The notes: generated by a model not told the origin, from the letters alone. DNA of 64,000 nt from Yersinia enterocolitica (GCA_002082245.2 NBTC02000002.1:3596001-3660000); one strand, 5' to 3'; counted from the first letter of the stretch, positions 39,153 to 49,408 are shown. Translations and numbers: made by a program.

Positions 39153-40544
39153 ATGGCAGATAACGAAGAGAAAAAAGGATTACACCGTGGGTTGGAAGCC
39201 CGGCATATCGAACTGATAGCGTTAGGTGGGACAATTGGCGTCGGGTTGTTTATGGGGTCCGCCAGCACCCTAAAATGGGCCGGGCCTTCGGTATTGCTGG
39301 CTTATATCATTGCTGGCTTATTTGTATTCTTTATTATGCGGGCCATGGGCGAAATGCTTTATCTGGAGCCGGTTGCCGGCTCCTTTGCCGTCTATGCCCA
39401 TAAGTATCTTAGCCCCTATTTCGGCTATCTAACGGCTTGGGGTTATTGGTTTATGTGGATAGCGGTAGGGATATCAGAAATTACCGCGATTGGGGTATAC
39501 GTTCAGTTTTGGTTCCCAGAAATTCCACAATGGCTACCTGCGATTGCCGGGGTGGCCATAGTGGCGCTGGCTAATCTGGCGGCGGTCAGATTATATGGTG
39601 AGCTGGAGTTCTGGTTCGCGATGATCAAGGTTACCACCATCATTGTGATGATTCTGGTGGGGTTGGGGGTTATCTTCTTCGGTTTTGGTAATCACGGACA
39701 AGCGATTGGTTTTGATAACCTGACAGCCCATGGCGGCTTTTTTGCCGGCGGGTGGAAAGGATTCATGTTTGCTTTGTGTATTGTGGTGGCGTCCTATCAG
39801 GGGGTTGAGCTGGTGGGTATCACCGCCGGTGAGGCTAAAAACCCGCAAGTGACATTAAAGCGAGCCATTAATAATATTTTATGGCGCATCCTGATTTTCT
39901 ATGTTGGCGCGATATTTGTCATTGTCACTATCTTCCCGTGGAATGGTATCGGCACGGAAGGCAGCCCGTTTGTCCTGACATTTGCCAAGATTGGGATAGT
40001 TTCAGCTGCGGGTATTATTAACTTCGTGGTGCTGACTGCGGCACTGTCAGGCTGTAACAGTGGTATGTATAGCGGCGGGCGTATGTTGTATGCACTGGCG
40101 AAAAACCGCCAGTTACCGGCCTGCCTGACTAAGCTGTCGGCCAGCGGTGTGCCAGTTTACTGTATTGCGGTGACGATTCTGTGTCTGCTGGTGGGGTCAA
40201 GCCTTAATTACATTATTCCAAATCCACAGCAGGTGTTTGTCTATGTTTACAGTGCCAGTGTATTACCGGGCATGGTGCCGTGGTTTGTGGTCCTCGTTAG
40301 CCAGCTGCGTTTCCGCCAGGTACATAAAGAAGCGTTAAAGCAGCATCCGTTTAAATCCATCATGTTCCCGTATGTAAACTATCTAACTATCGCTTTCTTG
40401 ATATGTGTACTGGTCGGGATGGGGATTAACCCTGATACCCGTTTATCTTTGTTAGTCGGGGTGATTTTCCTTGGATTGGTGTCGGCATGTTATTTCGGAC
40501 TGAGAATGCATAAACACAACGTTGCTGAAACATCTCCAAAGTAA
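39153..40544 (+). CDS. yifK: Amino acid permease of the AAT family (YifK-like)
   Basis: The 463-aa membrane protein, about 12 helices, has the APC signature near the start ([20 protein letters not shown]). Helix 6-8 landmarks include [17 protein letters not shown], and [20 protein letters not shown] follows. Position after wecG and before argX-hisR-leuT-proM is that of E. coli yifK/thrP, a threonine/serine transporter; the substrate here is inferred from that synteny. Ribosome site ACAGAGGATAT. Confidence 0.9.
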   Translation: MADNEEKKGLHRGLEARHIELIALGGTIGVGLFMGSASTLKWAGPSVLLAYIIAGLFVFFIMRAMGEMLYLEPVAGSFAVYAHKYLSPYFGYLTAWGYWFMWIAVGISEITAIGVYVQFWFPEIPQWLPAIAGVAIVALANLAAVRLYGELEFWFAMIKVTTIIVMILVGLGVIFFGFGNHGQAIGFDNLTAHGGFFAGGWKGFMFALCIVVASYQGVELVGITAGEAKNPQVTLKRAINNILWRILIFYVGAIFVIVTIFPWNGIGTEGSPFVLTFAKIGIVSAAGIINFVVLTAALSGCNSGMYSGGRMLYALAKNRQLPACLTKLSASGVPVYCIAVTILCLLVGSSLNYIIPNPQQVFVYVYSASVLPGMVPWFVVLVSQLRFRQVHKEALKQHPFKSIMFPYVNYLTIAFLICVLVGMGINPDTRLSLLVGVIFLGLVSACYFGLRMHKHNVAETSPK

Positions 40545-40695
40545 TTGGCGTTGTAGGTAGGCCGCAAGCGAATGACGAATCTGCTGGGAACCGATTTGAA
40601 TGCTGTTTGCAGTAAGTAGTCTTGTAGAGGCCCGGTCCATGGAAGGGTCGGGTACCGAGAGCAGTGAACATCCTTGCGGCTTCAAGTATGAAGGG
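40545..40695 (-). repeat. ERIC element, insertion-bearing variant, reverse orientation
   Basis: It starts ATTGGCGTTGTAGGTAGGCC and ends GCGGCTTCAAGTATGAAGG, the inverted ERIC termini. The centre (GATTTGAATGCTGTTTGCAG and GGCCCGGTCCATGGAAGG) resembles the insertion seen in the other long copies but is diverged. Confidence 0.6.
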
Positions 40696-40808
40696 GATAA
40701 AACGTCTATAAAACCAGCGAACAAGGCAAGGGGGGGCTATTAATGGCTAACTTTTGCGGCAGAGTGTGCAAAGCGTAAGCAAACACACCATTTCTTCTAA
40801 AAAAGCAC

Positions 40809-40837
40809 TAGACAGCCAAGTATTAAAACCGTAGTAT
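40809..40837 (+). promoter_or_regulatory. Promoter of the tRNA operon
   Basis: The -35 TAGACA (40809-40814), a 17-bp spacer and the -10 TAGTAT (40832-40837) are followed by a C-rich discriminator (CCTCACCCGC), typical of stringently controlled stable-RNA promoters. It lies about 20 bp before the first tRNA. Confidence 0.7.
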
Positions 40838-40858
40838 CCTCACCCGCAACGGCGCTAA

Positions 40859-40935
<77 letters not shown>

Positions 40936-41006
40936 TTAATTTTGTGTGCAAGAGCTGCGGTGGTAAGATTGCCGCGTACGACGAAGTAAGCTGTAAAGAA
41001 GTTATG

Positions 41007-41082
41007 GTGGCTATAGCTCAGTTGGTAGAGCCCTGGATTGTGATTCCAGTTGTCGTGGGTTCGAGCCCCATTAGCCACCCCA
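41007..41082 (+). tRNA. hisR: tRNA-His (GTG)
   Basis: 76 nt plus the G at 41006, which serves as the encoded G-1 opposite C73. Acceptor GTGGCTA/TAGCCAC, anticodon GTG in GGATTGTGATTCC, and CCA encoded. Confidence 0.98.
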
Positions 41083-41097
41083 AATTTTGTGGAACAT

Positions 41098-41184
41098 GCG
41101 ATGGTGGCGGAATTGGTAGACGCGCTAGCTTCAGGTGTTAGTGTCCTTACGGACGTGAGGGTTCAAGTCCCTCCCTTCGCACCA
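41098..41184 (+). tRNA. leuT: tRNA-Leu (CAG)
   Basis: An 87-nt class II tRNA with long variable arm (TGTCCTTACGGACG), anticodon CAG in GCTTCAGGTGT, T arm GAGGGTTCAAGTCCCTC and encoded CCA. The acceptor arm GCGATGG/CCTTCGC has a T5-T68 mismatch; E. coli leuT has an A-C mismatch at the same place. Confidence 0.98.
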
Positions 41185-41259
41185 CACAAACATGTAGATA
41201 TTCATTAATATTTACATGGACATAGGTCGAAAGACCATGTAGAGTCAACAGTAAGAAAT

Positions 41260-41336
41260 CGGCGAGTAGCGCAGCTTGGTAGCGCAACTGGTTTGGGACC
41301 AGTGGGTCGGAGGTTCGAATCCTCTCTCGCCGACCA
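41260..41336 (+). tRNA. proM: tRNA-Pro (TGG)
   Basis: 77 nt, acceptor CGGCGAG/CTCGCCG, anticodon TGG in GGTTTGGGACC, T arm GGAGGTTCGAATCCTCT and encoded CCA. Last of the cluster, followed by a strong terminator. Confidence 0.98.
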
Positions 41337-41347
41337 ATTTCAGAAGA

Positions 41348-41372
41348 AACCCCGCAATGCGGGGTTTTTTTT
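41348..41372 (+). terminator. Terminator of the tRNA operon
   Basis: The hairpin AACCCCGC-AAT-GCGGGGTT is followed by six more T, 12 bp after proM. Confidence 0.92.
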
Positions 41373-41580
41373 CGTCGGTATAATATCGATTCCCCATCAT
41401 AGCCCTCTCTTTTCATCCTGTTGTATTGACGGTCGCTAATCCGACCTCACAGTCTGTCCTCCTTGTATTAGAACCTTTGTTGGCACCCTTTGATCAAATT
41501 AGTCCTATAGGGTGACCAGACTGGTGATTTATCAGGTAAAAGAATAGGTGTTGGTTTTTTGCGACAAAAGGCAGAGGCTT

Positions 41581-41598
41581 TGTCTCCAAACAGAGACA
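41581..41598 (+). promoter_or_regulatory. Candidate GlrR activator site 1 for glmZ
   Basis: TGTC-N10-GACA, a perfect match to the published GlrR (QseF) consensus, lies about 235 bp upstream of the glmZ start, a normal distance for an enhancer of a sigma-54 promoter. Confidence 0.65.
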
Positions 41599-41643
41599 TA
41601 TAAGATTATGATAAACATAAAGAAAAACAATGATGAGTTATAA

Positions 41644-41661
41644 CGTCGTTTTGTAGCGACA
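41644..41661 (+). promoter_or_regulatory. Candidate GlrR activator site 2 for glmZ
   Basis: CGTC-N10-GACA, one mismatch from the consensus, is 63 bp (six helical turns) downstream of site 1. Confidence 0.5.
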
Positions 41662-41742
41662 GATCACTTAGACAGTATTGGTCGCGCGATGGCTGGTGCG
41701 TTGTATCGCATCATCTATTAGGATGAAAATAAATTTATTATT

Positions 41743-41755
41743 TATCAGTCAATTA
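41743..41755 (+). promoter_or_regulatory. Candidate IHF site upstream of glmZ
   Basis: TATCAG-TCAA-TTA fits the IHF core WATCAR-N4-TTR, with an A/T-rich run on its 5' side (AAAATAAATTTATTATT). It lies between the GlrR sites and the promoter, where DNA bending is needed. Confidence 0.6.
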
Positions 41756-41805
41756 AACGCTTACTTGCGGGTAATTAGATGAAATTGCTCTCGGTTAGAT
41801 GGAGT

Positions 41806-41820
41806 TGGCACGCTAAGTGC
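41806..41820 (+). promoter_or_regulatory. Sigma-54 promoter of glmZ
   Basis: TGGCAC-N5-GTGCA has the -24 GG and -12 GC dinucleotides at correct spacing. It places +1 at 41832-41833, exactly where the GlmZ sequence begins (GTAGATGCTC). Confidence 0.85.
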
Positions 41821-41832
41821 AATATCTACCCT

Positions 41833-42056
41833 GTAGATGCTCATCTCACTTATTATGATAGCGTGGTGTTTATAGCCAAATTAGCTTCATAAACCCAGAG
41901 ATGATGCAGAGCCGATTTTAGGGTGCCTATTGTCCATGTAAACGATGTCGAATATCTTCATCACATACCGGGCATAACGTTGAGTGAGGCGCCGACATTG
42001 TTGTCTGTAGACCTGAAAATTTTAGACGCTTGCCTTTCCGGCAAGCGTTTTTTTTT
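41833..42056 (+). ncRNA. glmZ: Small RNA GlmZ
   Basis: The 5' end GTAGATGCTCAT, the internal CATAAAC, GATGCAGAGCCG, GGTGC and TGTCCA, and the 3' core AACGTTGAGTGA followed by TTGTTGTC and AGACCTG line up with E. coli GlmZ. It ends in a terminator hairpin (ACGCTTGCC/GGCAAGCGT) with nine T. GlmZ base-pairs with the glmS mRNA leader with Hfq and activates synthesis of glucosamine-6-phosphate synthase; RapZ/RNase E inactivate it and GlmY protects it. About 224 nt. Location next to hemY and the tRNAs matches E. coli. Only sigma-54 hexamers are evident, as reported for yersiniae. Confidence 0.93.
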
Positions 42057-42058
42057 GC

Positions 42059-42184
42059 ATACCCTTCGTACTTGAAGCTGCAGGGTTGTTAGCTGCGCAT
42101 ACTTACCCGAATCACTTACCTGAGTAAGCTCATCGGGATGCGTTTGCTGGCTGCCTACCTGCAACTCCAATTACTTTGGGTATT
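42059..42184 (+). repeat. ERIC element
   Basis: It runs from CCCTTCGTACTTGAAGCTGC to CCAATTACTTTGGGTATTC. The central dyad CACTTACCTGAGTAAG and GCTCATCGGGATGCG fits the 127-bp enterobacterial repetitive consensus. Confidence 0.85.
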
Positions 42185-42312
42185 CTTTGCTACTTGAAGC
42201 CGCGGGGTTGTTAGCTGCGCTAGTTACTCGGCCCATCCGTGGGCCTCGCCTCGTTGAGGCCGCTGCAAGCAGCGTTCAAATCTACTCCCGACAGATTTTT
42301 CCCCCGAATCAG
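42185..42312 (+). repeat. Truncated ERIC carrying the internal insertion
   Basis: The left ERIC end (CTACTTGAAGCCGCGGGG) is followed by the extra segment GTTACTCGGCCCATCCGTGG through CCGACAGATTTTTCCCCCGA; the right half is missing. It abuts the previous ERIC head to tail. Confidence 0.7.
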
Positions 42313-42316
42313 GAGC

Positions 42317-42342
42317 AGAAAAAAGGCCCCGTAGGAGCCTTT
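42317..42342 (-). terminator. Terminator of the hemCDXY operon
   Basis: On the minus strand AAAGGCTCC-TAC-GGGGCCTTT is followed by more T, 22 bp after the hemY stop. Confidence 0.85.
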
Positions 42343-42363
42343 AGATTGCTGTTTTGCTAATGG

Positions 42364-43563
42364 TCAGAGCGATTCACCATTCTGCCGCAAGGTCAACAGT
42401 AACCCCTCACGACGCGCCTGCGCTGCATCTTCAGGGCGATGCAGTTTATCCAGGGCATCAGCTAGCCATGCATAGTCATAACCGTCTGGACGCTGCTCAA
42501 GCGCTGCTTTAAAGGCTTCGTGGGCCTTCTCCCATTCACCGTGTTTTAGCATGAGTTGGCCCAAGGTGCTATTAAGTAGCGGGGTCGCGCCATGCTGCTT
42601 GATGTGCTGGCGCAATGCTTTCTCCAGCGGCTCTGGGTTACCTGATTTTAAGCGTGGGATCAGGAGTACTAAGCGCTCATCATACTGACGCTTCAGGCCA
42701 TCCAGAATGATTTGCTGGGCGACATCATGATCGTCACACTCAATTAGATGTTCTGCCAGTGCGACTTGCAGCGGGATCTCATTGCGGACTTTACGGCTTT
42801 GATCTTTCCACCAGCGTTTCAGACCATCACTGCCTTCTTCCGCCATACATTGATTCATCATGCCAATATAAGCTTGCTGCTCCAATGCGGCGATTTCTTC
42901 TGGCGTATGGACCTGCACTTTGCTCATCGCGGGTAAAATTTCCAGCAATGAACTGTAAGCACCGGTACGCAGGAAAGCCTGTTCAGCCAGACGCAGCACT
43001 TCTGGGTGACGTGGAGCTTGATCCAATAAACGATCCACCCCATGGCGGGCCGCATGAACGTGGCCTTGCGCCAGTTGAATGCGCACTCGGGTGATATCTA
43101 CCGGCAACTGATCTGTATCAGCAACTTCTGCTGCTCGTTCCAGATATTGATTGGTACGGAATTCATCGCCACGCTGTTGGGCAGCTTCCGCAGCCAGCAG
43201 GTAGTTTACCATCGGTTGTTCAGCATGATCGGCATTACGAGTGAGCAACTTTTCAACCTGCTTGAAATCCCCTTCGGCTAGTTTGATCAATGCAGCTTTG
43301 GTTTGCTTACGAGCGCGGGTGCGTTTGCGGCCCATAAACCAACCACGGGTACGGGCACCGGTGCGGAAAATACGGCGCAGTATCCATTCAATGATAAGGA
43401 ACGCGACCAATACCAGCACCAATATAATCACCAGACCGGTCACGCTGGTCTCAACGTTATAGTTGTCAGTTTGAATCAATACATAGCCTTGGTGCCCAGC
43501 CAACATGGGGCCGAGGACGATGCCAGCGGTCAGGATAAGGAATAACAGTAAAACTCGCAGCAT
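42364..43563 (-). CDS. hemY: HemY, membrane-anchored TPR protein
   Basis: The 399-aa protein has two N-terminal transmembrane segments (about 1-20 and 42-63), the enterobacterial HemY_N region, then TPR-like helical repeats. It is linked to late protohaem synthesis and inner-membrane assembly, but the mechanism is unsettled. It is not the protoporphyrinogen oxidase of the same name in Gram-positives. It starts 2 bp after the hemX stop. Confidence 0.93.
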   Translation of the reverse strand: MLRVLLLFLILTAGIVLGPMLAGHQGYVLIQTDNYNVETSVTGLVIILVLVLVAFLIIEWILRRIFRTGARTRGWFMGRKRTRARKQTKAALIKLAEGDFKQVEKLLTRNADHAEQPMVNYLLAAEAAQQRGDEFRTNQYLERAAEVADTDQLPVDITRVRIQLAQGHVHAARHGVDRLLDQAPRHPEVLRLAEQAFLRTGAYSSLLEILPAMSKVQVHTPEEIAALEQQAYIGMMNQCMAEEGSDGLKRWWKDQSRKVRNEIPLQVALAEHLIECDDHDVAQQIILDGLKRQYDERLVLLIPRLKSGNPEPLEKALRQHIKQHGATPLLNSTLGQLMLKHGEWEKAHEAFKAALEQRPDGYDYAWLADALDKLHRPEDAAQARREGLLLTLRQNGESL

Positions 43564-43565
43564 AC

Positions 43566-44690
43566 TTATTCCCCCTGAGCGGCAACTGGCGGTTGTGCCA
43601 GTAAGTTACGAACCCGGGTTTGCATCAATTTTTCCAGCATTGGCTGGCTCTTCAATTGATCAGGTACGTCCATTGAGATTGACTGTTGACTCAGGCTCTC
43701 TAACTCATCCAGAAAAGCTTTGGTGCTCGGGTCATTCACATCGAAATAAGCGCGAACCCAAGTGGAGATAGTCTCCAGTGACTGTTTGTACACTTCGTCT
43801 TGATGGCGAGGGACTGCCTGAGCCGCGACCAGCAAGCGGGAGCGAATATTCTCGCGTAAATAAACATCCTGATTCGGTGCCAGCAGTGGCTCTGCGCTAC
43901 TATCACGGCGGCGGATAGTAATAAAATCAGACATAAAACTGTGCCAGCTTTTGGTCAGATTCTGACGCCATTCGGCTAATGAACTGGACAGCTCATCGCT
44001 ATCGGCATCCATCGGCGAATCATCGGTATTATTATCAGCCAAACGTAGATTATCCACCTGATTCGACAGCTGATTCAGTTTGAGGATAATGCCGTCAAAA
44101 TCCACCTGGCTTACCGCCGAAAGGGTACTGATGTCCTCGGTGAGTGCGCGGCGTACGTCGATAAGACTTGGGTCATTCATGTCAGCCAGACTGGCATCGG
44201 CACTTTTCAGTAAAGTCGCTGCGGTGGCGACATCCTGATCACTCCACAGTTTGCGCCCCGCCATTTTCACCAGAAAATCCGCCTGGGCCAGTAGCCATGT
44301 TTTGGCATCGCTACCCGAAATAGTAGCGACTTTTTCCTGTAATTCATTAAGTTGGCGGATCAGCGAGGTTTGCTGACGATCTGCTGCTTCCAGCGCTTTG
44401 CCTTGCTGTTGTAGTAATGACTCAAGCTGCTGTTTTTCCTGCAATTGGCTCTGTTTTAGTTCAGCCAACTGTTCTTGTAGCGCGATATTCGCCACATCTT
44501 GTAACTGAGCCTGCTGCTGTCCGTGATAATAAAGCCCGGCACCCAGCGCGATAGCCAATGCAATAGCAATGGCACCCAGAATTGGGCCGGTTCGTTTCTC
44601 CCGGCGGCCTTCAGGTTCTGGCTGTTGGTGCCTCTCAACCGCAGTGGTTGTCTCTTCCACTGGTGCGGATGGGGTATTTTGTTCCGTCAT
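43566..44690 (-). CDS. hemX: HemX, putative uroporphyrinogen-III C-methyltransferase-like membrane protein
   Basis: The 374-aa protein has an acidic/polar cytoplasmic N-tail ([20 protein letters not shown]), one transmembrane helix (about 38-58), a long coiled coil ([20 protein letters not shown]) and a periplasmic helical domain. The annotation as methyltransferase is historical. The ATG at 44690 (MTEQ) matches E. coli; 44699 is possible. Confidence 0.92.
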   Translation of the reverse strand: MTEQNTPSAPVEETTTAVERHQQPEPEGRREKRTGPILGAIAIALAIALGAGLYYHGQQQAQLQDVANIALQEQLAELKQSQLQEKQQLESLLQQQGKALEAADRQQTSLIRQLNELQEKVATISGSDAKTWLLAQADFLVKMAGRKLWSDQDVATAATLLKSADASLADMNDPSLIDVRRALTEDISTLSAVSQVDFDGIILKLNQLSNQVDNLRLADNNTDDSPMDADSDELSSSLAEWRQNLTKSWHSFMSDFITIRRRDSSAEPLLAPNQDVYLRENIRSRLLVAAQAVPRHQDEVYKQSLETISTWVRAYFDVNDPSTKAFLDELESLSQQSISMDVPDQLKSQPMLEKLMQTRVRNLLAQPPVAAQGE

Positions 44691-44719
44691 ATTGGGCATC
44701 CCATAGTCAGGTTTCAGGT

Positions 44720-45469
44720 TTATTGAAAGTCTTGTAGCGCGCGGATCAGCGCGTCATTATCCGCATTTTCTGCCACCCGGGTATCACGCCAGCCCATTTG
44801 GGCGGCCAGGGCAGCCAAACGCTCACTCACTACAACCAGGCGGCAGCGTAGCAGCCACGAAGAACGATAGTAATCAGGAACTAAAGTATAGATCTGTTGT
44901 AACATTTCGCCGCTAGTCACTACCAGAATATTGACCCCCGCACGTTGCCAATGCGCACTTTGCTCACTGCCATCATAAAAGATGGGGCTGCGTTGATAAC
45001 ATTCACAGTAGGTAATTGCCGCTCCTCGCTGTGCCAGGCTTTCGCCTAGCAGTTCCCGCCCGCCGTTACCGCGCAGTAACAGCACCTTTTTACCGGACAG
45101 TGTTTGCAGGTCTGGTAATGATAACAGCATCTCGCTGGTCTCCCCCATCGGGGGGAAGGTGACATGCAAACGGCTGGCAGTATGCAATGCCAATGCGGTG
45201 GTACGGCCAATAGCATAATAAGATAACTGTGCTGGCCATAACAGGTTATTTCTTTTTAACAGTGGGTTAGCGTAGCGGATAGCATTCTGTGATAACGCAA
45301 ATACCAGATCGCCAGCTTGCATATCTTGGAGCAATGCCGGTAGTTTAGGCAGGTCTATCCCCGGAGAGAAATCAATCAATGGCGCATGATAGGCAACCCG
45401 GCCCAGCGCACGCAGGCGACTGACTAACTGCTCTCCAGCAGGAGATGGACGGGTTACCAAAATGGTCAT
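44720..45469 (-). CDS. hemD: Uroporphyrinogen-III synthase
   Basis: This 249-aa two-lobed protein begins [20 protein letters not shown] and cyclises hydroxymethylbilane with inversion of ring D. The family is poorly conserved; the N-terminal VTRP..AG, the [13 protein letters not shown] segment, VTSGEMLQ and position after hemC support it. It overlaps hemC by 4 bp (ATGA). Confidence 0.94.
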   Translation of the reverse strand: MTILVTRPSPAGEQLVSRLRALGRVAYHAPLIDFSPGIDLPKLPALLQDMQAGDLVFALSQNAIRYANPLLKRNNLLWPAQLSYYAIGRTTALALHTASRLHVTFPPMGETSEMLLSLPDLQTLSGKKVLLLRGNGGRELLGESLAQRGAAITYCECYQRSPIFYDGSEQSAHWQRAGVNILVVTSGEMLQQIYTLVPDYYRSSWLLRCRLVVVSERLAALAAQMGWRDTRVAENADNDALIRALQDFQ

Positions 45470-46407
45470 AGTGGGGGGTTATCCTGATAAACATCGGCCA
45501 ATATTGCGCGCGCACCACGTGATAGTAACTCATCGGCCAGCTCAATCCCCATTTGCTCTGCATTCTCAGCAGGGCCACGGCGCTCACCGCGAATGATCTC
45601 ACTACCATCCGGCGCACCGACTAATCCACGGAGCCACAGCGTGTTGCCTTCTAACTCAGCATAGCTGCCGATCGGCACCTGACAGCCTCCTTCGAGACGG
45701 GTGTTCATGGCTCGCTCGGCACACACTCGCAGCTCGGTTGCACGATGATTGAGTGGTGCCAGCAGTTGGCGGGTAAAATCGTCATCCAGGCGGCATTCAA
45801 TGCCGACTGCACCCTGACCGACAGCCGGTAACGACTCCTCGGCGGGCATGGCGTAGCGAATCCGCGATGCCAATCCCAGGCGATTGAGGCCCGCAACCGC
45901 CAGTATAATCGCGTGGTAATCGCCGTTATCAAGCTTGGCAAGGCGAGTGCCTACATTACCCCGCAGGTCGCGGATAATCAGGTCCGGGCGACGCTCGCGC
46001 AATTGGCACTGGCGACGCAAGCTGGAGGTGCCGACGATGCTGCCCGCAGGTAAATCATCGAGATGAGCAAAATGTGGCGATACAAAAGCATCACGCGGAT
46101 CATCGCGTTCACAAATGGTGACCAGACCCAAGCCCTCAGGGAAGGCGATAGGCACATCTTTCATGGAGTGGACGGCGATATCCGCACGGTCTTCCAGTAG
46201 GGCCAGCTCTAACTCTTTGACGAACAAGCCTTTACCACCGACTTTTGCCAGTGGGGTATCCAGAATGATGTCCCCACGGGTAACCATTGGGACCAACTCA
46301 ACCTGCAAGCCGGGGTGATTGGCTTGCAGTAAATGTTGAACATAATGTGCTTGCCATAAGGCGAGCGGGCTTTGTCGCGTGGCAATTCGAATAATTTTGT
46401 CTAACAT
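45466..46407 (-). CDS. hemC: Porphobilinogen deaminase (hydroxymethylbilane synthase)
   Basis: The 313-aa enzyme contains [46 protein letters not shown] and the dipyrromethane cofactor Cys in [10 protein letters not shown]. First gene of the minus-strand hemCDXY operon and divergent from cyaA, as in E. coli. Confidence 0.97.
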   Translation of the reverse strand: MLDKIIRIATRQSPLALWQAHYVQHLLQANHPGLQVELVPMVTRGDIILDTPLAKVGGKGLFVKELELALLEDRADIAVHSMKDVPIAFPEGLGLVTICERDDPRDAFVSPHFAHLDDLPAGSIVGTSSLRRQCQLRERRPDLIIRDLRGNVGTRLAKLDNGDYHAIILAVAGLNRLGLASRIRYAMPAEESLPAVGQGAVGIECRLDDDFTRQLLAPLNHRATELRVCAERAMNTRLEGGCQVPIGSYAELEGNTLWLRGLVGAPDGSEIIRGERRGPAENAEQMGIELADELLSRGARAILADVYQDNPPL

Positions 46408-46651
46408 TGCTTGTTACCGTTTTATATTTTGCGGCCCATCCTATCATTGACCAGTGAATGCTGTCAGTGCGATAGCCACATAAAGACGACGGATAAGAGC
46501 ACAAGAAAGCAGCTATTGTAACAAATACATGGCGGGATAACTTCTTCCTTAATACCACGGCGTCGTTATCAGCCAAGCTACCTGTGAATGTCAGCTAAGA
46601 AAGGGATAGATAGACATTACAATTGTAGGGATAGCTTTACGGTCAATCGGC

Positions 46652-46673
46652 AAGGTGTTAGATTGATCACGTT
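46652..46673 (+). promoter_or_regulatory. CRP site in the cyaA promoter
   Basis: AAGGTGTTAGATTGATCACG has the TGTTA-N6-TCACG core. It is almost identical to the known E. coli cyaA operator through which CRP-cAMP represses the gene. Confidence 0.8.
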
Positions 46674-46698
46674 TCCAGCAATAATTCGTTAATTGTTA

Positions 46699-46728
46699 TT
46701 CAAACAAAATGTCTTCAAACAAAATGTT
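46699..46728 (+). repeat. 15-bp tandem duplication in the cyaA leader
   Basis: TTCAAACAAAATGTC is directly followed by TTCAAACAAAATGTT. The unit length is a multiple of three and keeps the upstream reading frame open. Confidence 0.85.
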
Positions 46729-46807
46729 TTTTGGTCAGTACAACAAAAAGTACATTTTTCGCTGAAAGTCAAAAAAAGTAATAAACGAATCTGGGACGCG
46801 GGTTTTT

Positions 46808-46843
46808 TTCTAAGCACCGGAACAATTCTAAGCACCGGAATAA
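46808..46843 (+). repeat. 18-bp tandem duplication in the cyaA leader
   Basis: TTCTAAGCACCGGAACAA is directly followed by TTCTAAGCACCGGAATAA. It also preserves frame; it lies 15 bp before the cyaA TTG. Confidence 0.85.
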
Positions 46844-46857
46844 CCAGGCGAGACGTC

Positions 46858-49404
46858 TTGTACCTCTACATCGAGACACTGAAACAGCGACTGGATGCGA
46901 TCAACCAATTACGAGTCGATCGCGCCTTGGCGGCTATGGGGCCAGCCTTCCAAAAGGTCTACAGTCTGCTACCGACCCTACTACATCATCATCATCCACT
47001 GATGCCGGGTTACCTTGATGGTAACGTTCCCCATGGCGTCTGCCTTTTTACGTCCAATGAAACGCAACAGGATTATCTGTCTGAGGTTGAAGCCAAGTGG
47101 GGCGAACCTTTGCAACAGAGTGTCGGCGGCGAACTGCCGATTACCGGCGTCTATTCTATGGGTAGCACTTCCTCTATTGGGCAATGCCATACTTCAGATC
47201 TTGATGTTTGGGTGTGCCATCAGGCCTGGCTCGATTCTGAAGAGCGTAACCGCTTGCAACAAAAATGCAGTTTGCTGGAAAAATGGGCTGCATCAATGGG
47301 TGTTGAAGTCAGCTTCTTCCTGATAGATGAAAACCGTTTCCGCCATAATGCCAGTGGCAGCTTGGGGGGCGAAGATTGCGGTTCAACCCAACACATATTA
47401 TTGCTGGATGAGTTTTACCGCAGCGCGGTTCGTCTGGCAGGGAAACGTATTCTGTGGAATATGGTTCCGGTTGAAGAAGAAAATAATTATGACGATTACG
47501 TACTGTCGCTCTATGCGCAGGGCGTATTAACACCGAATGAGTGGCTGGATTTGGGCGGTTTGAGCACCCTGTCAGCCGAAGAGTATTTCGGTGCCAGTTT
47601 GTGGCAATTGTATAAAAGTATCGATTCGCCCTATAAGGCGGTGCTAAAAACCTTATTGCTGGAAGCGTATTCGTGGGAATACCCCAATTCTCAATTGCTG
47701 GCGATGGAGATCAAACAGCGCCTGCATGCCGGTGAAATTGTGGCCTTCGGTCTTGATGCTTATTGCATGATGCTTGATCGCGTCACTCGCTATCTGACCC
47801 AAATCAATGACACTACCCGTCTGAATTTGGTGCGGCGTTGTTTCTATCTGAAAGTGTGCGAAAAACTGTCCCGTAGCCCGGCGAGTGTCGGCTGGCGGCG
47901 TGAAATCCTCAGCCAACTGGTCAGTGAATGGGGTTGGAGTGACGAGAGTTTGGCGGTGCTGGATAACCGTGCTAACTGGAAGATTGAGCGGGTACGTGAA
48001 GCGCATAACGAGCTGTTGGATGCGATGATGCAGAGTTATCGCAATTTGATCCGTTTCGCGCGGCGCAACAATCTGAGTGTCAGTGCCAGTCCGCAGGATA
48101 TCGGCGTTTTGACCCGTAAACTGTACGCGGCATTTGAAGCTTTACCTGGCAAAGTGACGCTGGTTAACCCGCAAATTTCACCGGATTTATCGGAAGAACA
48201 TCTGACTTTCATTCATGTTCCGGCAGGTCGTGCTAACCGCGCGGGTTGGTACTTATATAATCAAGCGCCCTCTATGGATGCGATTGTGAGTCACCAGCCG
48301 CTGGAATATAACCGTTACCTGAACAAACTGGTGTCCTGGGCCTATTTCAACGGCCTGTTGACCAGCAAGACACGGCTACATATTAAAAGCGCCAATCTGT
48401 GCGATACGGTGAAATTGCAAGAATTGGTGACGGATATCTCTCACCACTTCCCGTTGCGCTTGCCTGCACCGACACCTAAAGCACTCTATAGCCCGTGTGA
48501 GATTCGCCATTTGGCGATTATCGTCAATTTAGAGCATGACCCGACAGCGGCTTTCCGCAATCAGGTGGTGCATTTTGATTTCCGTAAACTGGATGTATTC
48601 AGTTTTGGCGAGCAGCAGCAGTGTCTAGTGGGCAGTATCGATTTGCTGTATCGCAACTCCTGGAATGAAGTTCGAACCTTGCATTTCAGTGGTGAGCAGG
48701 CAGTGTTGGAAGCATTGAAAACCATTTTAGGCAAAATGCATCAGGATGCGGCTCCGCCGGAGTCAGTGGATGTGTTCTGTTACAGCCAGCATTTGCGTGG
48801 TTTGATTCGTACCCGCATTCAGCAGTTGGTTTCCGAGTGTATTGAGTTGCGCTTATCCAGTACCCGTCAGGAACCGGGCCGTTTTAAAGCGGTACGAGTT
48901 TCCGGCCAGACCTGGGGTTTGTTCTTTGAACGCCTGAGTGTTTCCGTTCAAAAATTGGAAAATGCGGTCGAATTTTACGGTGCGATTTCTAATAACAAAC
49001 TGCATGGGTTATCGATTCAGGTAGAAACCGATCAAATTCATCTGCCGCCAGTGGTGGACGGTTTTGCCAGCGAAGGGATCATTCAGTTCTTCTTCGAAGG
49101 CACCGCAGATGAAAAAGGCTTTAACATTTATATTTTGGATGAATCAAACCGCGTTGAGGTTTATCACCACTGTGAGGGCAGTAAAGAGGAGTTGGTGCGA
49201 GATGTCAGCCGTTTTTATTCATCGTCTCACGACCGTTTTACCTACGGCTCCAGCTTTATTAACTTCAACCTGCCGCAGTTCTACCAAATTGTGCAATTAG
49301 ATGGCCGTACCCAAGTGATCCCTTTTCGCAGCAACACGTTATCCCATCTATATATCGTCGACAAAGAGCCAAGCCAGCCTGCGCAGCAGTTGCAGTTACA
49401 TTAA
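46858..49404 (+). CDS. cyaA: Class I adenylate cyclase
   Basis: The 848-aa protein starts at TTG ([20 protein letters not shown]), the same inefficient start codon and length as E. coli CyaA. The catalytic domain carries MGSTSSIGQ and the metal-binding pair SDLDVWV (Asp114, Asp116). The C-terminal half is the glucose-PTS-responsive regulatory region ([38 protein letters not shown]). The frame is open a further 55 codons upstream (to 46693) with no ATG. I regard that as untranslated leader. Confidence 0.96.
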   Translation: MYLYIETLKQRLDAINQLRVDRALAAMGPAFQKVYSLLPTLLHHHHPLMPGYLDGNVPHGVCLFTSNETQQDYLSEVEAKWGEPLQQSVGGELPITGVYSMGSTSSIGQCHTSDLDVWVCHQAWLDSEERNRLQQKCSLLEKWAASMGVEVSFFLIDENRFRHNASGSLGGEDCGSTQHILLLDEFYRSAVRLAGKRILWNMVPVEEENNYDDYVLSLYAQGVLTPNEWLDLGGLSTLSAEEYFGASLWQLYKSIDSPYKAVLKTLLLEAYSWEYPNSQLLAMEIKQRLHAGEIVAFGLDAYCMMLDRVTRYLTQINDTTRLNLVRRCFYLKVCEKLSRSPASVGWRREILSQLVSEWGWSDESLAVLDNRANWKIERVREAHNELLDAMMQSYRNLIRFARRNNLSVSASPQDIGVLTRKLYAAFEALPGKVTLVNPQISPDLSEEHLTFIHVPAGRANRAGWYLYNQAPSMDAIVSHQPLEYNRYLNKLVSWAYFNGLLTSKTRLHIKSANLCDTVKLQELVTDISHHFPLRLPAPTPKALYSPCEIRHLAIIVNLEHDPTAAFRNQVVHFDFRKLDVFSFGEQQQCLVGSIDLLYRNSWNEVRTLHFSGEQAVLEALKTILGKMHQDAAPPESVDVFCYSQHLRGLIRTRIQQLVSECIELRLSSTRQEPGRFKAVRVSGQTWGLFFERLSVSVQKLENAVEFYGAISNNKLHGLSIQVETDQIHLPPVVDGFASEGIIQFFFEGTADEKGFNIYILDESNRVEVYHHCEGSKEELVRDVSRFYSSSHDRFTYGSSFINFNLPQFYQIVQLDGRTQVIPFRSNTLSHLYIVDKEPSQPAQQLQLH

Positions 49405-49408
49405 TTTC

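Larger units (their letters stand above)
46408..46857. other. Divergent hemC-cyaA control region
   Basis: 450 bp holding both promoter sets. A CRP site is visible (46652-46673), then two in-frame tandem duplications (46699-46728 and 46808-46843) between it and the cyaA TTG. No other gene is seen. Confidence 0.6.

Noticed and set aside
40944..41141. Plus-strand ORF over tRNA-His and tRNA-Leu
   Set aside because: Same artefact: it translates tRNA sequence.
41147..41416. Minus-strand ORF across tRNA-Leu and tRNA-Pro
   Set aside because: Antisense of tRNA genes; such spurious 'RIRTSDP' proteins are a common annotation artefact.
42059..42312. Insertion sequence remnants between glmZ and hemY
   Set aside because: Sequence matches ERIC ends and a known-type internal block; no transposase coding or IS-type terminal repeats.
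46693..46857. N-terminal extension as real start of CyaA
   Set aside because: No ATG or ribosome site, and the TTG at 46858 gives the exact E. coli length; kept only as a finding.
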